Position numbers and translations under genes: made by a program. DNA of 64,000 bases from NCBI RefSeq assembly GCF_004358205.1, contig NZ_SMYO01000004.1:124001-188000 (forward strand), written 5' to 3'. This document shows positions 1-7,204 of the stretch, piece after piece. The notes below the pieces were generated by a model, which had not been told where the DNA came from, ran no database searches, and worked only from the letters and a program-made list of their open reading frames with translations. How positions within the stretch are numbered: the stretch's first letter is position 1; each line of letters opens with the position of its first letter. The stretch comes from Bacillus salipaludis. GTDB taxonomy: Bacteria > Bacillota > Bacilli > Bacillales_B > DSM-18226.

Positions 1-1
1 C

Positions 2-280
2 TTACCGGGGGGGTTTGGGGTACGGGTCGATTCAGCCATCTATGCCGGCTACCAAATCCCACCGTTTTATGATTCGATGGTCGCCAAATTAATTGTTCAT
101 GGGCGGACAAGAAACGAAGCGATTAAGAAAATGCTTCGTGCTTTAGAGGAGTTTACGGTAAAAGGGGTAGCGACAACGATTCCATTCCATCAAGTACTTC
201 TGAAAAATGATGTTTTTACCAGTGGAGAATTTAATACAAATTTTCTTGAGACTTACTCATTAGAGATAAAAGACTATTAA
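2..280 (+). CDS. accC: Biotin carboxylase, C-terminal end (5' truncated by window)
   Basis: This is the last 92 codons of a biotin carboxylase, the ATP-dependent subunit that carboxylates biotin on its carrier protein. Reading from base 2 gives the family's conserved C-terminal block, including [20 protein letters not shown] and then [13 protein letters not shown], which in the family lies in the C-terminal subdomain that helps form the active site. The frame is open to the window edge, so the gene starts upstream. The next gene is an IclR-type regulator on the opposite strand. In many Bacillaceae an accB-accC pair travels with 5-oxoprolinase (pxp/kip) genes and an IclR regulator such as KipR, so this may be a second, pathway-specific accC. 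That is inference, because the upstream genes are outside the window. Confidence 0.93.
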   Translation, partial: LPGGFGVRVDSAIYAGYQIPPFYDSMVAKLIVHGRTRNEAIKKMLRALEEFTVKGVATTIPFHQVLLKNDVFTSGEFNTNFLETYSLEIKDY

Positions 281-330
281 AAAAACATCCTCTATTTCCT
301 GTTAAACCAGGTACATAGAGGATGTTTTTT
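279..330. terminator. Bidirectional rho-independent terminator
   Basis: The arms AAAAAACATCCTCTAT and ATAGAGGATGTTTTTT form a 16-bp perfect stem with A/T runs on both sides. It starts at the accC stop and ends at the convergent IclR gene's stop, so it can serve both transcripts. Confidence 0.9.
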
Positions 331-1087
331 ATGTCTGGCTATAACCCAGCCGTTTAGAAATTTCTTCTGTTGCTGCTTTTATTTTTTCGGAGAAAATCCG
401 GATGTTTTCATTTTGATAATTGGCTTCAATTCCTGCAATACTCATGCCGGCAATAACGTCACCTTTATGGTCGAAAATCGGTGCCGCAATCGCAGCTGTG
501 TGATCCTCTAACTCCGAATAACTAATCGTATACCCATTTTCCTGTGCTTGGCGAATCGTTCTCAACAGCTCGCTCTTATCGGTAATCGTTCCCTTTGCAA
601 AAGATTTAAACTCCGCTGAATCCAAATAGCTTTGAATTTCTTGCTCGGGTAAAAAAGATAAAATCGTACGAGCACAAGCACCCGCATACAACGGGCTCCT
701 TCTACCGATGGCGGTATATAAACGAACCTTTTGGTTTGTATCAATTTTTTCTATATAGATTGCCTCTTCGCCTTGCTTAACGATAAGGTTGATCGCTTCC
801 CCTACATCGTCATGCAGCTCTTGCATAATTGGATAGGCAATTTTTCGGATATCCAGTCTGGATGAAACAAGGTGACCAAACTTAAGAAATAGCAGCCCTA
901 AGCGATATTTGTTATCCGTCCCCTTTTCTAAAAACTCCATTTCTTCTAAGGACATTAACATTCGATATACGGAAGTTTTCGGAATCCCTGATAAATCAAT
1001 CATTTCTTGAAAGGTTAAGGCCGCATGATTTTTAAATAAATTTAAAATATCCATTGAACGGACAACCGTTTTATTTTTATGATTCAT
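329..1087 (-). CDS. IclR-family transcriptional regulator
   Basis: This 252-residue protein has the normal IclR length and layout. A winged helix-turn-helix occupies about residues 5-70 (SGIPKTSVYRMLMSLEEMEF is the recognition-helix region). A C-terminal effector-binding domain occupies about 80-248, with the typical YAGACARTILSFLP and EDHTAAIAAPIFD blocks. The ATG is preceded by AAGGAG at good spacing. IclR proteins usually repress or activate a neighbouring catabolic operon. Convergent placement next to accC suggests control of an acyl-CoA carboxylase or 5-oxoproline utilisation cluster to the left, as KipR does in B. subtilis. The effector cannot be told from sequence. Family assignment is sure; the target is inferred. 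Confidence 0.92.
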   Translation of the reverse strand: MNHKNKTVVRSMDILNLFKNHAALTFQEMIDLSGIPKTSVYRMLMSLEEMEFLEKGTDNKYRLGLLFLKFGHLVSSRLDIRKIAYPIMQELHDDVGEAINLIVKQGEEAIYIEKIDTNQKVRLYTAIGRRSPLYAGACARTILSFLPEQEIQSYLDSAEFKSFAKGTITDKSELLRTIRQAQENGYTISYSELEDHTAAIAAPIFDHKGDVIAGMSIAGIEANYQNENIRIFSEKIKAATEEISKRLGYSQT

Positions 1088-1110
1088 AGTGTTACTCCTT
1101 TTAAAAATAA

Positions 1111-1228
1111 GGCTTTGTTAAAGAACAATGTTGATTTCTAAACAAAGTTGTTTGGAGCGGAAGGTGCGAGTCTCCCGCGGAAAGCGTGCATCCTGGAACG
1201 GAAATCAACAACCAAGTTTAACACAGCC
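1111..1228. mobile_element. MITE-like element with terminal inverted repeats
   Basis: This 118-bp non-coding element begins GGCTTTGTTAAA and ends TTTAACACAGCC. A second inverted pair, GTTGATTTC and GAAATCAAC, lies just inside. The GC-rich core (around TCTCCCGCGGAAAGCGTGC) contrasts with the AT-rich surroundings. The 8-mer AAAAATAA stands immediately on both sides (1103-1110 and 1229-1236), as expected of a target-site duplication, although its A-richness weakens that inference. It encodes no transposase. It lies just upstream of the IclR start, between the divergent IclR and xpaC genes. Confidence 0.7.
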
Positions 1229-1506
1229 AAAAATAAAGGTATAAGCTGCTTTTCTATTATAATAACAAATTTGTGGCAGGGATTGTAAGTGGAATCAACA
1301 ATATTCTCCTCGTTGCCTCATAAGCTAATATATACGTCTTAGGTCTTAGTCTTTTTTACATTTCCAGGTCAATGGAAAGCAGGATTTTTTTCGTGTATTG
1401 TTGAAATATGGAAGAGCAGTACATGATTTTTACAATAGAATGAAACATTCATTCCATGTTGCTCGTATGAATAAAGAGGACTATTAAGGTCAGGAGTCGA
1501 TTTAAC

Positions 1507-2163
1507 ATGAACCCAATCATTTCGTTGATTATTCGATCGTTTGTCGCCGTACCGATGACGGTCATTGTTTGGCTAATTAGCAATTTTGCGTTTAACCAAC
1601 CCTTCCTGCTTTCCAGTGCATTTGCGATTGCTGCTGGGGTGATCACACATTTATTCCTTGGCTTGTATATGCAAACACGTTTTTTAAAAAAGCATCGGTT
1701 AACTCGAAAAGAATATTTATATATTATGAAAAATTTATCAGAGGCCAAGCGGAAAATCCGCCGCTTGAATAAGGCGCTTTTTGGAGTCCGCGATATTACT
1801 TCGGTTAAACAAAGAATTGAAATCCATCGCATCGCCAAAAAAATATATAAGATCACAATGAAAGAACCGAAACGCTTTTATAAAGCAGAGTCCTTTTATT
1901 TTTCTCATCTAGACTCCGTGGTAGAGCTCTCTGAAACCTACGGATTTCTCTCAACACAGCCGAAAAAGAATGCGGAGCTCGAGCGGTCGTTAGCTGAGAC
2001 GAGGAGAACGGTAAATGAATTGAACAAAACCTTGGAAGAGGACTTGTATAAGCTGATTTCCGATGATATCGATCATTTAAATTTTGAAATTGATGTGGCG
2101 AAACACACGATTAAGAAGGAAAAAGAAGCAAAATTCGATGATGAAAACAGGTGGTTGAAATGA
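1507..2163 (+). CDS. xpaC: XpaC-like 5-bromo-4-chloroindolyl phosphate hydrolysis family protein
   Basis: This is a 218-residue membrane protein. Two hydrophobic segments lie at about residues 1-30 and 35-55 and are followed by a long charged alpha-helical domain rich in [15 protein letters not shown] heptads. This layout fits the XpaC family, named for a B. subtilis phenotype; its biochemical role is not established. AGGAG precedes the ATG. The stop overlaps the start of the next gene (ATGA), so the two are translationally coupled. The partner is a TelA/YaaN protein, matching the xpaC-yaaN pair of B. subtilis and supporting both names. About 280 bp of AT-rich sequence between the MITE-like element and this gene holds no other gene. 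Confidence 0.82.
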   Translation: MNPIISLIIRSFVAVPMTVIVWLISNFAFNQPFLLSSAFAIAAGVITHLFLGLYMQTRFLKKHRLTRKEYLYIMKNLSEAKRKIRRLNKALFGVRDITSVKQRIEIHRIAKKIYKITMKEPKRFYKAESFYFSHLDSVVELSETYGFLSTQPKKNAELERSLAETRRTVNELNKTLEEDLYKLISDDIDHLNFEIDVAKHTIKKEKEAKFDDENRWLK

Positions 2164-3338
2164 ACGAAAACAATGTAAATAAAACGGGAAATTTATTAGA
2201 CGACATTCTCGCCGATCCATTTGGCGACCTAGAAACCTCCCCGGTGCAAAAAGCTGTCCTTCAGAAGACCCAGTCAGACGACAGGCCGGTAAAACTCATT
2301 AATGTCATCCCCGAGGAAAACCGGGCAAGGGCTTATCAGATTGCCGAGCAAATTGACCCGGCCAACCACCAGGCGATGATTTTATATGGCACGCAGGCAC
2401 AAGGGAAGCTGCTATCCTTTTCCCATGCGATGCTTGAACATGTTCAAAAAAAGGATGTCGGGGAAATCGGCGAAATTATCAATGATTTAATGAAGCACCT
2501 AAACCAGGTTAATCCGGATGAACTAAAGGAGGGCAAGCCGTCCTTTTTTGCCCGTATGTTTGGAAAAATTTCAAGCTCGATGCAAGAGGTGCTTTCCAAA
2601 TATCAAAAAACGGGGGCACAAATTGATCGTATCACCGTAAAATTAGAGCGCAGCAAAAATGTGCTGATGTCGGATATCAAATTGCTTGAGCAGCTTTATG
2701 AAACCAATAAAGAATACTTTCATGCGTTAAATGTGTATATTGCCGCAGGGGAAATTAAGTTAGAGGAAATGCATGAAAAAACTATTCCACAGCTGCGTAA
2801 AGCAGCCGAGGCAACCAATGATCAGATGAAATTCCAGGAGGTCAATGATATGCTCCAATTCGCTGACCGATTGGATAAACGCTTATACGATTTGAAGCTG
2901 AGCCGTGAAATCACAATCCAGAGTGCACCGCAAATTCGCTTGATTCAAAATACAAACCAAGCCCTAGTGGAAAAAATCCAGTCTTCGATTGTAACGGCGA
3001 TTCCGCTTTGGAAGAATCAAGTGGCGATTGCTTTAACGCTAATCCGACAGCGCCATGCAGTTGAGGCCCAAAAACAGGTTTCCAAGACGACCAATGAGCT
3101 ATTGCTAAAAAATGCCGAAATGCTGAAAACCAATACGATTGAAACCGCCAAAGAAAACGAACGCGGCCTCGTCGACATCGAAACCTTAAAGAAAACCCAA
3201 GAAAGCCTGATCACAACGTTGGAAGAAACCATGCGCATCCAAGAAGAAGGCCGCAACAAACGCCGCATCGCAGAACAAGAACTCGCTGCTATGGAAAATG
3301 ACCTAAGGATAAAACTCCTTGAAATCAAGGGGAAATAA
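2160..3338 (+). CDS. yaaN: TelA/YaaN toxic anion resistance family protein
   Basis: This is a 392-residue cytoplasmic, largely coiled-coil protein of TelA/KlaA type with the usual family length. Helical heptad stretches cover about residues 140-390. The family signature region around [24 protein letters not shown] sequence is present (here [17 protein letters not shown]). The family is linked to tellurite or other toxic anion tolerance in some hosts, but the molecular function is unknown. The ATG at 2160 is chosen because AGGTGG sits five bases upstream and the codon overlaps the xpaC stop. A GTG nine bases earlier is less well placed. It forms a two-gene operon with xpaC and is followed by a strong hairpin. 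Confidence 0.88.
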   Translation: MNENNVNKTGNLLDDILADPFGDLETSPVQKAVLQKTQSDDRPVKLINVIPEENRARAYQIAEQIDPANHQAMILYGTQAQGKLLSFSHAMLEHVQKKDVGEIGEIINDLMKHLNQVNPDELKEGKPSFFARMFGKISSSMQEVLSKYQKTGAQIDRITVKLERSKNVLMSDIKLLEQLYETNKEYFHALNVYIAAGEIKLEEMHEKTIPQLRKAAEATNDQMKFQEVNDMLQFADRLDKRLYDLKLSREITIQSAPQIRLIQNTNQALVEKIQSSIVTAIPLWKNQVAIALTLIRQRHAVEAQKQVSKTTNELLLKNAEMLKTNTIETAKENERGLVDIETLKKTQESLITTLEETMRIQEEGRNKRRIAEQELAAMENDLRIKLLEIKGK

Positions 3339-3341
3339 CAT

Positions 3342-3388
3342 TTGACAAAAATCGGGTGGTGCCTGGCACCACCCGATTTTTGTCGAAT
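3342..3388. terminator. Long near-perfect palindrome, bidirectional terminator
   Basis: Two 20-base arms (3344-3363 and 3365-3384) are exact reverse complements around one central base. The apex is GGTGCCTGGCACC and the feet are A/T runs. It separates convergent yaaN and the VanY gene. The GGTGCCTGGCACC apex recurs as a dispersed palindrome in Bacillus-type genomes from my general knowledge, so it may be both repeat and terminator. Confidence 0.8.
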
Positions 3389-3397
3389 TTCCCTCCG

Positions 3398-4228
3398 CTA
3401 TTTGTTTACCGGTGTCGCATTATAATATTCTTCTAACGTAATTCCCTTGTCCATAATCTTGGTGGCAATTTCTTTGCCCACGTAACGGATATGCCAAGGT
3501 TCGTATTGGTAGCCGGTTATTGCTTCTTTGCCCTTAGGATAACGGATGATAAAGCCGTACTCTGCTACATGCTTCTCCAGCCAAACGGCTTCTTTGGTTC
3601 CGCCGAAGCAATCGGAAGCAGCGCATCTTCCATCTCCTCCGGTCACATCGATGGAAAGCCCTGTTTCATGCTCGCTCGTGCCCGGCAGCGCACTGTAAGT
3701 CCGTGCCTTTTCATATCCATCCCGTTTCACATAGGTATTAAATAAAGCAACTTGGGTAATGTGTGAACGATAGGCCGACACACCTAACAGAACCACTCCA
3801 TCCTTCTTCGCCCCTGCAAACAGTTTTTGCAGTGCATCGGCTGCTTCCTTGCGCATTTTTCTCTTATCCGATCCCACTGGCGCCCCGACAAAATCAACTT
3901 TTGTAGCAACCAAGTCCTTCGGATTATAGTTATCTGGGAGCTTATTTTGCTTGTTTACTAGGACCGGAATACTCTCCGGATTGGAAACCGTCTGGATACT
4001 GTCGCCCTTCGGTTTTTTTACCGTAGGTTTTTTGGGGCTTTCTGTTTTATGTTGATTTTGCTGATCCGATTCGGTATTTGTATCGGTTTTTGGAGGAGTC
4101 GTTTGCTCCGTCTTCGGTTGATTCGTTTCCTTTGGCTTTTGATCTGCATTTTGGCCAGTAAAGCTGCAGGCTGCTAAAGAAACCGATAGGACAAAACAAC
4201 ATGCTCCTGTTGATAATAATTTAAACAT
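3398..4228 (-). CDS. D-alanyl-D-alanine carboxypeptidase lipoprotein, VanY/YodJ type
   Basis: This 276-residue exported peptidase trims the terminal D-Ala from peptidoglycan stem peptides. A lipoprotein signal ends in the lipobox LAAC at about residues 18-21. A low-complexity, Lys/Pro/Thr-rich linker of about 60 residues follows. The VanY domain spans about residues 110-270 and shows the zinc motifs SEHETGLSIDV (SxHxxGxAxD type, near residue 189) and EPWHIRYVG (catalytic WH, near 244). It is alone on the minus strand between terminators. It could act as a wall-maturation enzyme like YodJ rather than in glycopeptide resistance, since no vanHAX-type genes are present. Family call is firm; substrate preference is inferred. 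Confidence 0.92.
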   Translation of the reverse strand: MFKLLSTGACCFVLSVSLAACSFTGQNADQKPKETNQPKTEQTTPPKTDTNTESDQQNQHKTESPKKPTVKKPKGDSIQTVSNPESIPVLVNKQNKLPDNYNPKDLVATKVDFVGAPVGSDKRKMRKEAADALQKLFAGAKKDGVVLLGVSAYRSHITQVALFNTYVKRDGYEKARTYSALPGTSEHETGLSIDVTGGDGRCAASDCFGGTKEAVWLEKHVAEYGFIIRYPKGKEAITGYQYEPWHIRYVGKEIATKIMDKGITLEEYYNATPVNK

Positions 4229-4464
4229 TTCAAAACTTCCTTTTTTATAAAATGATACAAGAGAGCCTAAAAAAAATGCTCCTATGTTTTTTGACGATCA
4301 TAAAAATACGAAGTTACAACCTTGTGAAAAAGTTATCTGTAACCGTGACGCCATTCTCTAGAATAACAAAAATATTCGCCAGTTTAAATGGAAATTTCTA
4401 AGGAATTAGACTCAAATATAGAGTGGAATTCTCCACAAAAACCCCTACCCTTTACCTGATTTCC

Positions 4465-4493
4465 TTTGTCCTTTTTATAAAATTTGGTATCAT
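4465..4493 (+). promoter_or_regulatory. Candidate sigma-A promoter for mnaA
   Basis: TTTGTC and TATCAT are separated by 17 bases, 43 bases before the mnaA start, in the gap downstream of the divergent VanY gene. The elements match sigma-A consensus only partly. Confidence 0.4.
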
Positions 4494-4536
4494 GAAGTTG
4501 GACGATTTTGTCAGTAGATACACTTTGGAGGCTCAT

Positions 4537-5682
4537 ATGGAGAAAATTAAGGTAATGACCGTTTTTGGAACAAGACCGGAAGCCATAAAAATGGCTCCAC
4601 TTGTAAAGGAACTTGAGAAAAATCATGAACAAATCCAATCAATTGTGACGGTAACAGCACAACACCGGGAAATGCTGGACCAGGTTTTACATATTTTTCA
4701 GATCACGCCCGATTATGATTTAAACATAATGAAAGCGAGACAGTCACTGATTGATGTGACAACCCGCAGCTTAGAAGGCTTAAATGAAGTATTTCAGGAA
4801 GTGAAACCGGATATTGTCCTCGTTCATGGCGATACAACGACCACTTTTGTTGCAAGCCTTGCTGCCTTCTATCATTCGATTCCAATTGGCCATGTCGAGG
4901 CAGGGCTTCGGACAAGGAATAAATATTCACCCTATCCGGAGGAAATGAACCGCCAACTGACGGGAGTCTTGGCCGACCTGCATTTTGCTCCGACAGCTCA
5001 GTCCAAACAAAACCTATTAATCGAGAATAAAAAAGAAGAAGCTATTTTTGTAACCGGAAATACTGCCATTGATGCGTTAAGCACGACGGTGAAAAAAGAT
5101 TACTCCCATCCAGTTCTAGAACAACTAGGAAGCAGCCGTTTGGTGTTAATGACGGCCCATCGTCGTGAAAATACCGGTAAGCCGATGGAAAATATGTTTA
5201 CTGCCATCAGAAGATTGGTTGAAAAACACGAAGATATCCAGGTAGTCTATCCGGTTCATATGAATCCGGTAGTCCGTGAAATTGCCGGCCGAATTCTAGG
5301 TGAGAACAATCGAATTCACTTAATTGAACCACTTGATGTGATTGATTTCCATAATTTCGCTTCAAGAGCGTACTTAATTTTAACCGACTCAGGCGGTGTG
5401 CAGGAGGAGGCACCGTCATTAGGGGTACCCGTTCTCGTTTTACGCGATACAACCGAGCGCCCGGAAGGAGTCGAAGCGGGAACCTTAAAGTTAGCCGGAA
5501 CTGAGGAGGAAACGATTTTTCAGCTTGCCGATGAACTTTTAACTGACCAGCACGCCCATGATAAAATGGCGAAGGCGTCAAACCCATACGGAGACGGCCA
5601 TGCCTCCGAACGAATTGTCGAAGCCATTCTTTATCATTTTGGCGTTAAAAAGGAAAGACCTGCTAACCTGGGGGCAAAATAA
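4537..5682 (+). CDS. mnaA: UDP-N-acetylglucosamine 2-epimerase (non-hydrolysing)
   Basis: This 381-residue cytoplasmic enzyme interconverts UDP-GlcNAc and UDP-ManNAc. The product feeds the ManNAc of the wall teichoic acid linkage unit (made by TagA, outside this window). Family blocks are present: VFGTRPEAIKMAPLV at the N-terminus, VHGDTTTTFVASLAAFY, GHVEAGLRT, PYPEEMNRQ, TAHRRENTG and LTDSGGVQEEAPSLG. The ATG at 4537 is chosen over upstream in-frame starts because TTGGAGG lies just before it and family proteins begin at the KIKVMTVFGTRPE block. A strong terminator follows, so it is monocistronic. Its presence about 10 kb from the polymer genes fits a teichoic acid region, as in B. subtilis where mnaA is near tag and lyt genes. 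Confidence 0.96.
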   Translation: MEKIKVMTVFGTRPEAIKMAPLVKELEKNHEQIQSIVTVTAQHREMLDQVLHIFQITPDYDLNIMKARQSLIDVTTRSLEGLNEVFQEVKPDIVLVHGDTTTTFVASLAAFYHSIPIGHVEAGLRTRNKYSPYPEEMNRQLTGVLADLHFAPTAQSKQNLLIENKKEEAIFVTGNTAIDALSTTVKKDYSHPVLEQLGSSRLVLMTAHRRENTGKPMENMFTAIRRLVEKHEDIQVVYPVHMNPVVREIAGRILGENNRIHLIEPLDVIDFHNFASRAYLILTDSGGVQEEAPSLGVPVLVLRDTTERPEGVEAGTLKLAGTEEETIFQLADELLTDQHAHDKMAKASNPYGDGHASERIVEAILYHFGVKKERPANLGAK

Positions 5683-5688
5683 TCAGAA

Positions 5689-5738
5689 GCTGTTTCCAAA
5701 AGTCGCTAAAGTGGCTTTTAGGAACAGCCTATTTTTTT
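5689..5738 (+). terminator. Rho-independent terminator after mnaA
   Basis: GCTGTTTCC and GGAACAGC arms, with AAAGTC/GGCTTT pairing inside, are followed by ATTTTTTT. It starts seven bases after the mnaA stop. Confidence 0.85.
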
Positions 5739-5751
5739 AGAAAATCATTTG

Positions 5752-5856
5752 CGCAAATAAAATTGCTTTTATCGCAGATAAATAAGGCAGGAACGCAGAT
5801 AAAATGCACTTTATCGCAGATAATCTGTCTACCTGCGCAGATAAAATGAAATTTCA
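5752..5856. repeat. Five copies of CGCAGATAA at exact 21-bp spacing
   Basis: The 9-mer begins at 5752 (one mismatch, CGCAAATAA), 5773, 5794, 5815 and 5836. Copies 1, 3 and 5 continue as AAAT, while copies 2 and 4 are preceded by TTTAT, so there is also a 42-bp alternation. TTTATC-GCA-GATAA is itself nearly palindromic. The array lies between the mnaA terminator and the glyoxalase-fold gene. Confidence 0.85.
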
Positions 5857-5942
5857 CTTCAATTTGTGACCAATTTCTGTGATTACACCATTTAGGATGA
5901 TTAACCCAACACTAAAATGCTAAATAGAGAGAGGGCTTTCTT

Positions 5943-6332
5943 ATGAATCTATTAAAAATCCACCATGTTGCCATCATTTGTTCAGATTATCAAAAATCAA
6001 AAGATTTTTATGTTCGAATCTTAGGGCTGACTCCTAAAAATGAGGTGTATCGCGTGGAACGGGACTCCTATAAGTTAGACCTTGAGGTGAACGGCGACTA
6101 CCAAATTGAGCTGTTTTCCTTTCCAGACCCGCCGGGCCGTCCGAGCTATCCGGAGGCAGCAGGGCTAAGACATCTTGCCTTTGAAGTAGGGGAAATTGAG
6201 CAGGCTGTCCACTATTTAATCGAACAAAAAGTGAAAGTGGAGGCAATTCGGGTCGATCCGCTGACAAATAAGAAGTTTACCTTTTTTGCAGATCCCGATG
6301 GACTTCCAATTGAGCTCTATGAAAGAGGATAG
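5943..6332 (+). CDS. gloA2: YaeR-type VOC (glyoxalase I-like) metalloprotein
   Basis: This is a 129-residue single-domain protein of the vicinal oxygen chelate fold. The sequence follows the YaeR/SMU1112c group closely: HHVAIICSDY near the N-terminus (metal His), VYRVERDSYKLDL, YQIELFSFPDPPGRPSYPEA, GLRHLAFEV (second metal His) and FFADPDGLPIELYE (metal Glu). The family is glyoxalase-like and metal-binding, but its physiological substrate is not settled, so methylglyoxal detoxification is only a guess. GAGAGAGGG precedes the ATG. It stands alone between the 21-bp repeat array and the riboswitch region. Confidence 0.88.
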   Translation: MNLLKIHHVAIICSDYQKSKDFYVRILGLTPKNEVYRVERDSYKLDLEVNGDYQIELFSFPDPPGRPSYPEAAGLRHLAFEVGEIEQAVHYLIEQKVKVEAIRVDPLTNKKFTFFADPDGLPIELYERG

Positions 6333-6391
6333 GCCTTTTTCCCCTTTAAAACGCTTACATGGTGGAATATATTAGTAATAACACATCATCG

Positions 6392-6528
6392 TACGAAACG
6401 GCAAACCCATTGAAAAATGGTGACGCAAAACTAGAGGGGCTAATGTTTTTTATAAAAGAAAAGCTAAACCGCGCTGAAAGGATATTACTTTTCTCTTTCT
6501 AAAAATAATGCCAGCCAGTTACCGAACA
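6392..6528 (+). promoter_or_regulatory. Cyclic di-GMP-I (GEMM) riboswitch
   Basis: The conserved core is visible: GGCAAACC, then a CCATT-GAAA-AATGG hairpin with the GAAA tetraloop, then GACGCAAA and GGGGCTAATG. On the 3' side ATGCCAGCCAGTTACCGA matches the tetraloop-receptor strand and 3' P3 segment. The part between is longer than usual, with AAAGAAAAG/CTTTTCTCTTT as a probable extended helix. It ends about 48 bases before the GTG start of the next small gene. No T-run terminator is seen, so translational control is likelier. Confidence 0.82.
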
Positions 6529-6575
6529 CGAACACTCCTGCGATTTTGTGTAAAGCGAAAAGGGAGGCCATATGT

Positions 6576-6749
6576 GTGAAAAATTTTATCACCAAAGGAA
6601 AGTATTATTGGCATTTATTTCAGTACCGCCACAATGAACTGCTTCAGCAAGACTGTCTCTGCGAGGAGCTAAAATCAAAATTAAAGGTCAAAGCCATCTA
6701 CCACAACAGTAAAGCCGTTGAACTCGCACACCAATGTGATGAAGCTTAA
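6576..6749 (+). CDS. Small hypothetical protein downstream of c-di-GMP riboswitch
   Basis: This is a 57-residue basic protein with three Cys (two in the DCLCEEL stretch) and no obvious membrane segment. I do not recognise the family. The GTG start is chosen because AAGGGAGG ends eight bases before it. An ATG four bases earlier is in another frame and opens only a 21-codon ORF. An in-frame TTG 30 bases further upstream lacks a ribosome binding site. A terminator hairpin follows directly, so riboswitch, ORF and terminator make a complete small transcription unit. The riboswitch implies that c-di-GMP controls it, which makes a function in motility, adhesion or exopolysaccharide plausible but unproven. 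Confidence 0.6.
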   Translation: MKNFITKGKYYWHLFQYRHNELLQQDCLCEELKSKLKVKAIYHNSKAVELAHQCDEA

Positions 6750-6757
6750 TCTTTACA

Positions 6758-6787
6758 AAAAAGCCTAGGAAAATATCCTAGGCTTTC
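6758..6787 (+). terminator. Rho-independent terminator
   Basis: AAAGCCTAGGA and TCCTAGGCTTT form a stem around AAATA, directly after the 57-residue ORF. The arms can act on either strand. Confidence 0.75.
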
Positions 6788-6838
6788 AGTATGTTTATTA
6801 AAAACGACTGTTTAACATTGAGATTTGTCGGTCAATCC

Positions 6839-7024
6839 TTAAAAATCAAACTTCTGAACAAAATTACAATTAGAGCAAGCCCGGCCAATCAGCCGATGGG
6901 TTTTGGCGTTTTCGTAATAAATTTCCTCTAATCCACATACAGGGCATTCGATAATGTGGAAAATTTGTCTTTCTCCTAAGATTGCATCCAACAAAAATTC
7001 AAAGTGCACGCTAATCGCCCCCAA
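6839..7024 (-). CDS. Small zinc-ribbon-like protein
   Basis: This is a protein of about 61 residues with two Cys pairs (ECPVCGL and ACSNCNF) spaced about 22 residues apart, the layout of a zinc ribbon. It has no other domain. The open frame begins at a TTG without a good ribosome binding site. In-frame GTG or TTG codons a few residues in are alternatives, so the N-terminus is uncertain. It stands alone between the hairpin at 6758 and nirK. Nucleic acid or protein binding is possible by analogy with other small zinc ribbons. Nothing in the context names a partner. Confidence 0.55.
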   Translation of the reverse strand: MGAISVHFEFLLDAILGERQIFHIIECPVCGLEEIYYENAKTHRLIGRACSNCNFVQKFDF

Positions 7025-7117
7025 ATCTAGCTTTTCTCTACCATAACAAATACTAAATGAGAGATTAGAAGAAAATTGTCAGATGAGAGTCAAATTTTTT
7101 CGACAACATCTGAAACA

Positions 7118-7153
7118 GAAAGAAAGCTGGCCCACTGGACCAGCCTGCTTTCG
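7118..7153 (-). terminator. Probable terminator of nirK
   Basis: Read on the minus strand, GAAAGCAGGCTGG pairs with CCAGCTTTC and is followed by TTTCTGTTT. It lies about 50 bases after the nirK stop. The stem has a three-base bulge and the T-run is interrupted. Confidence 0.5.
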
Positions 7154-7204
7154 TTTGGGGGAGGGGTTAATTAAAACAAATTTTCAAGCTTTTACGACTG
7201 CCTA

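Noticed and set aside
1449..1856. 135-residue minus-strand ORF over xpaC
   Set aside because: It lies antisense to a well-supported gene and has no family features.
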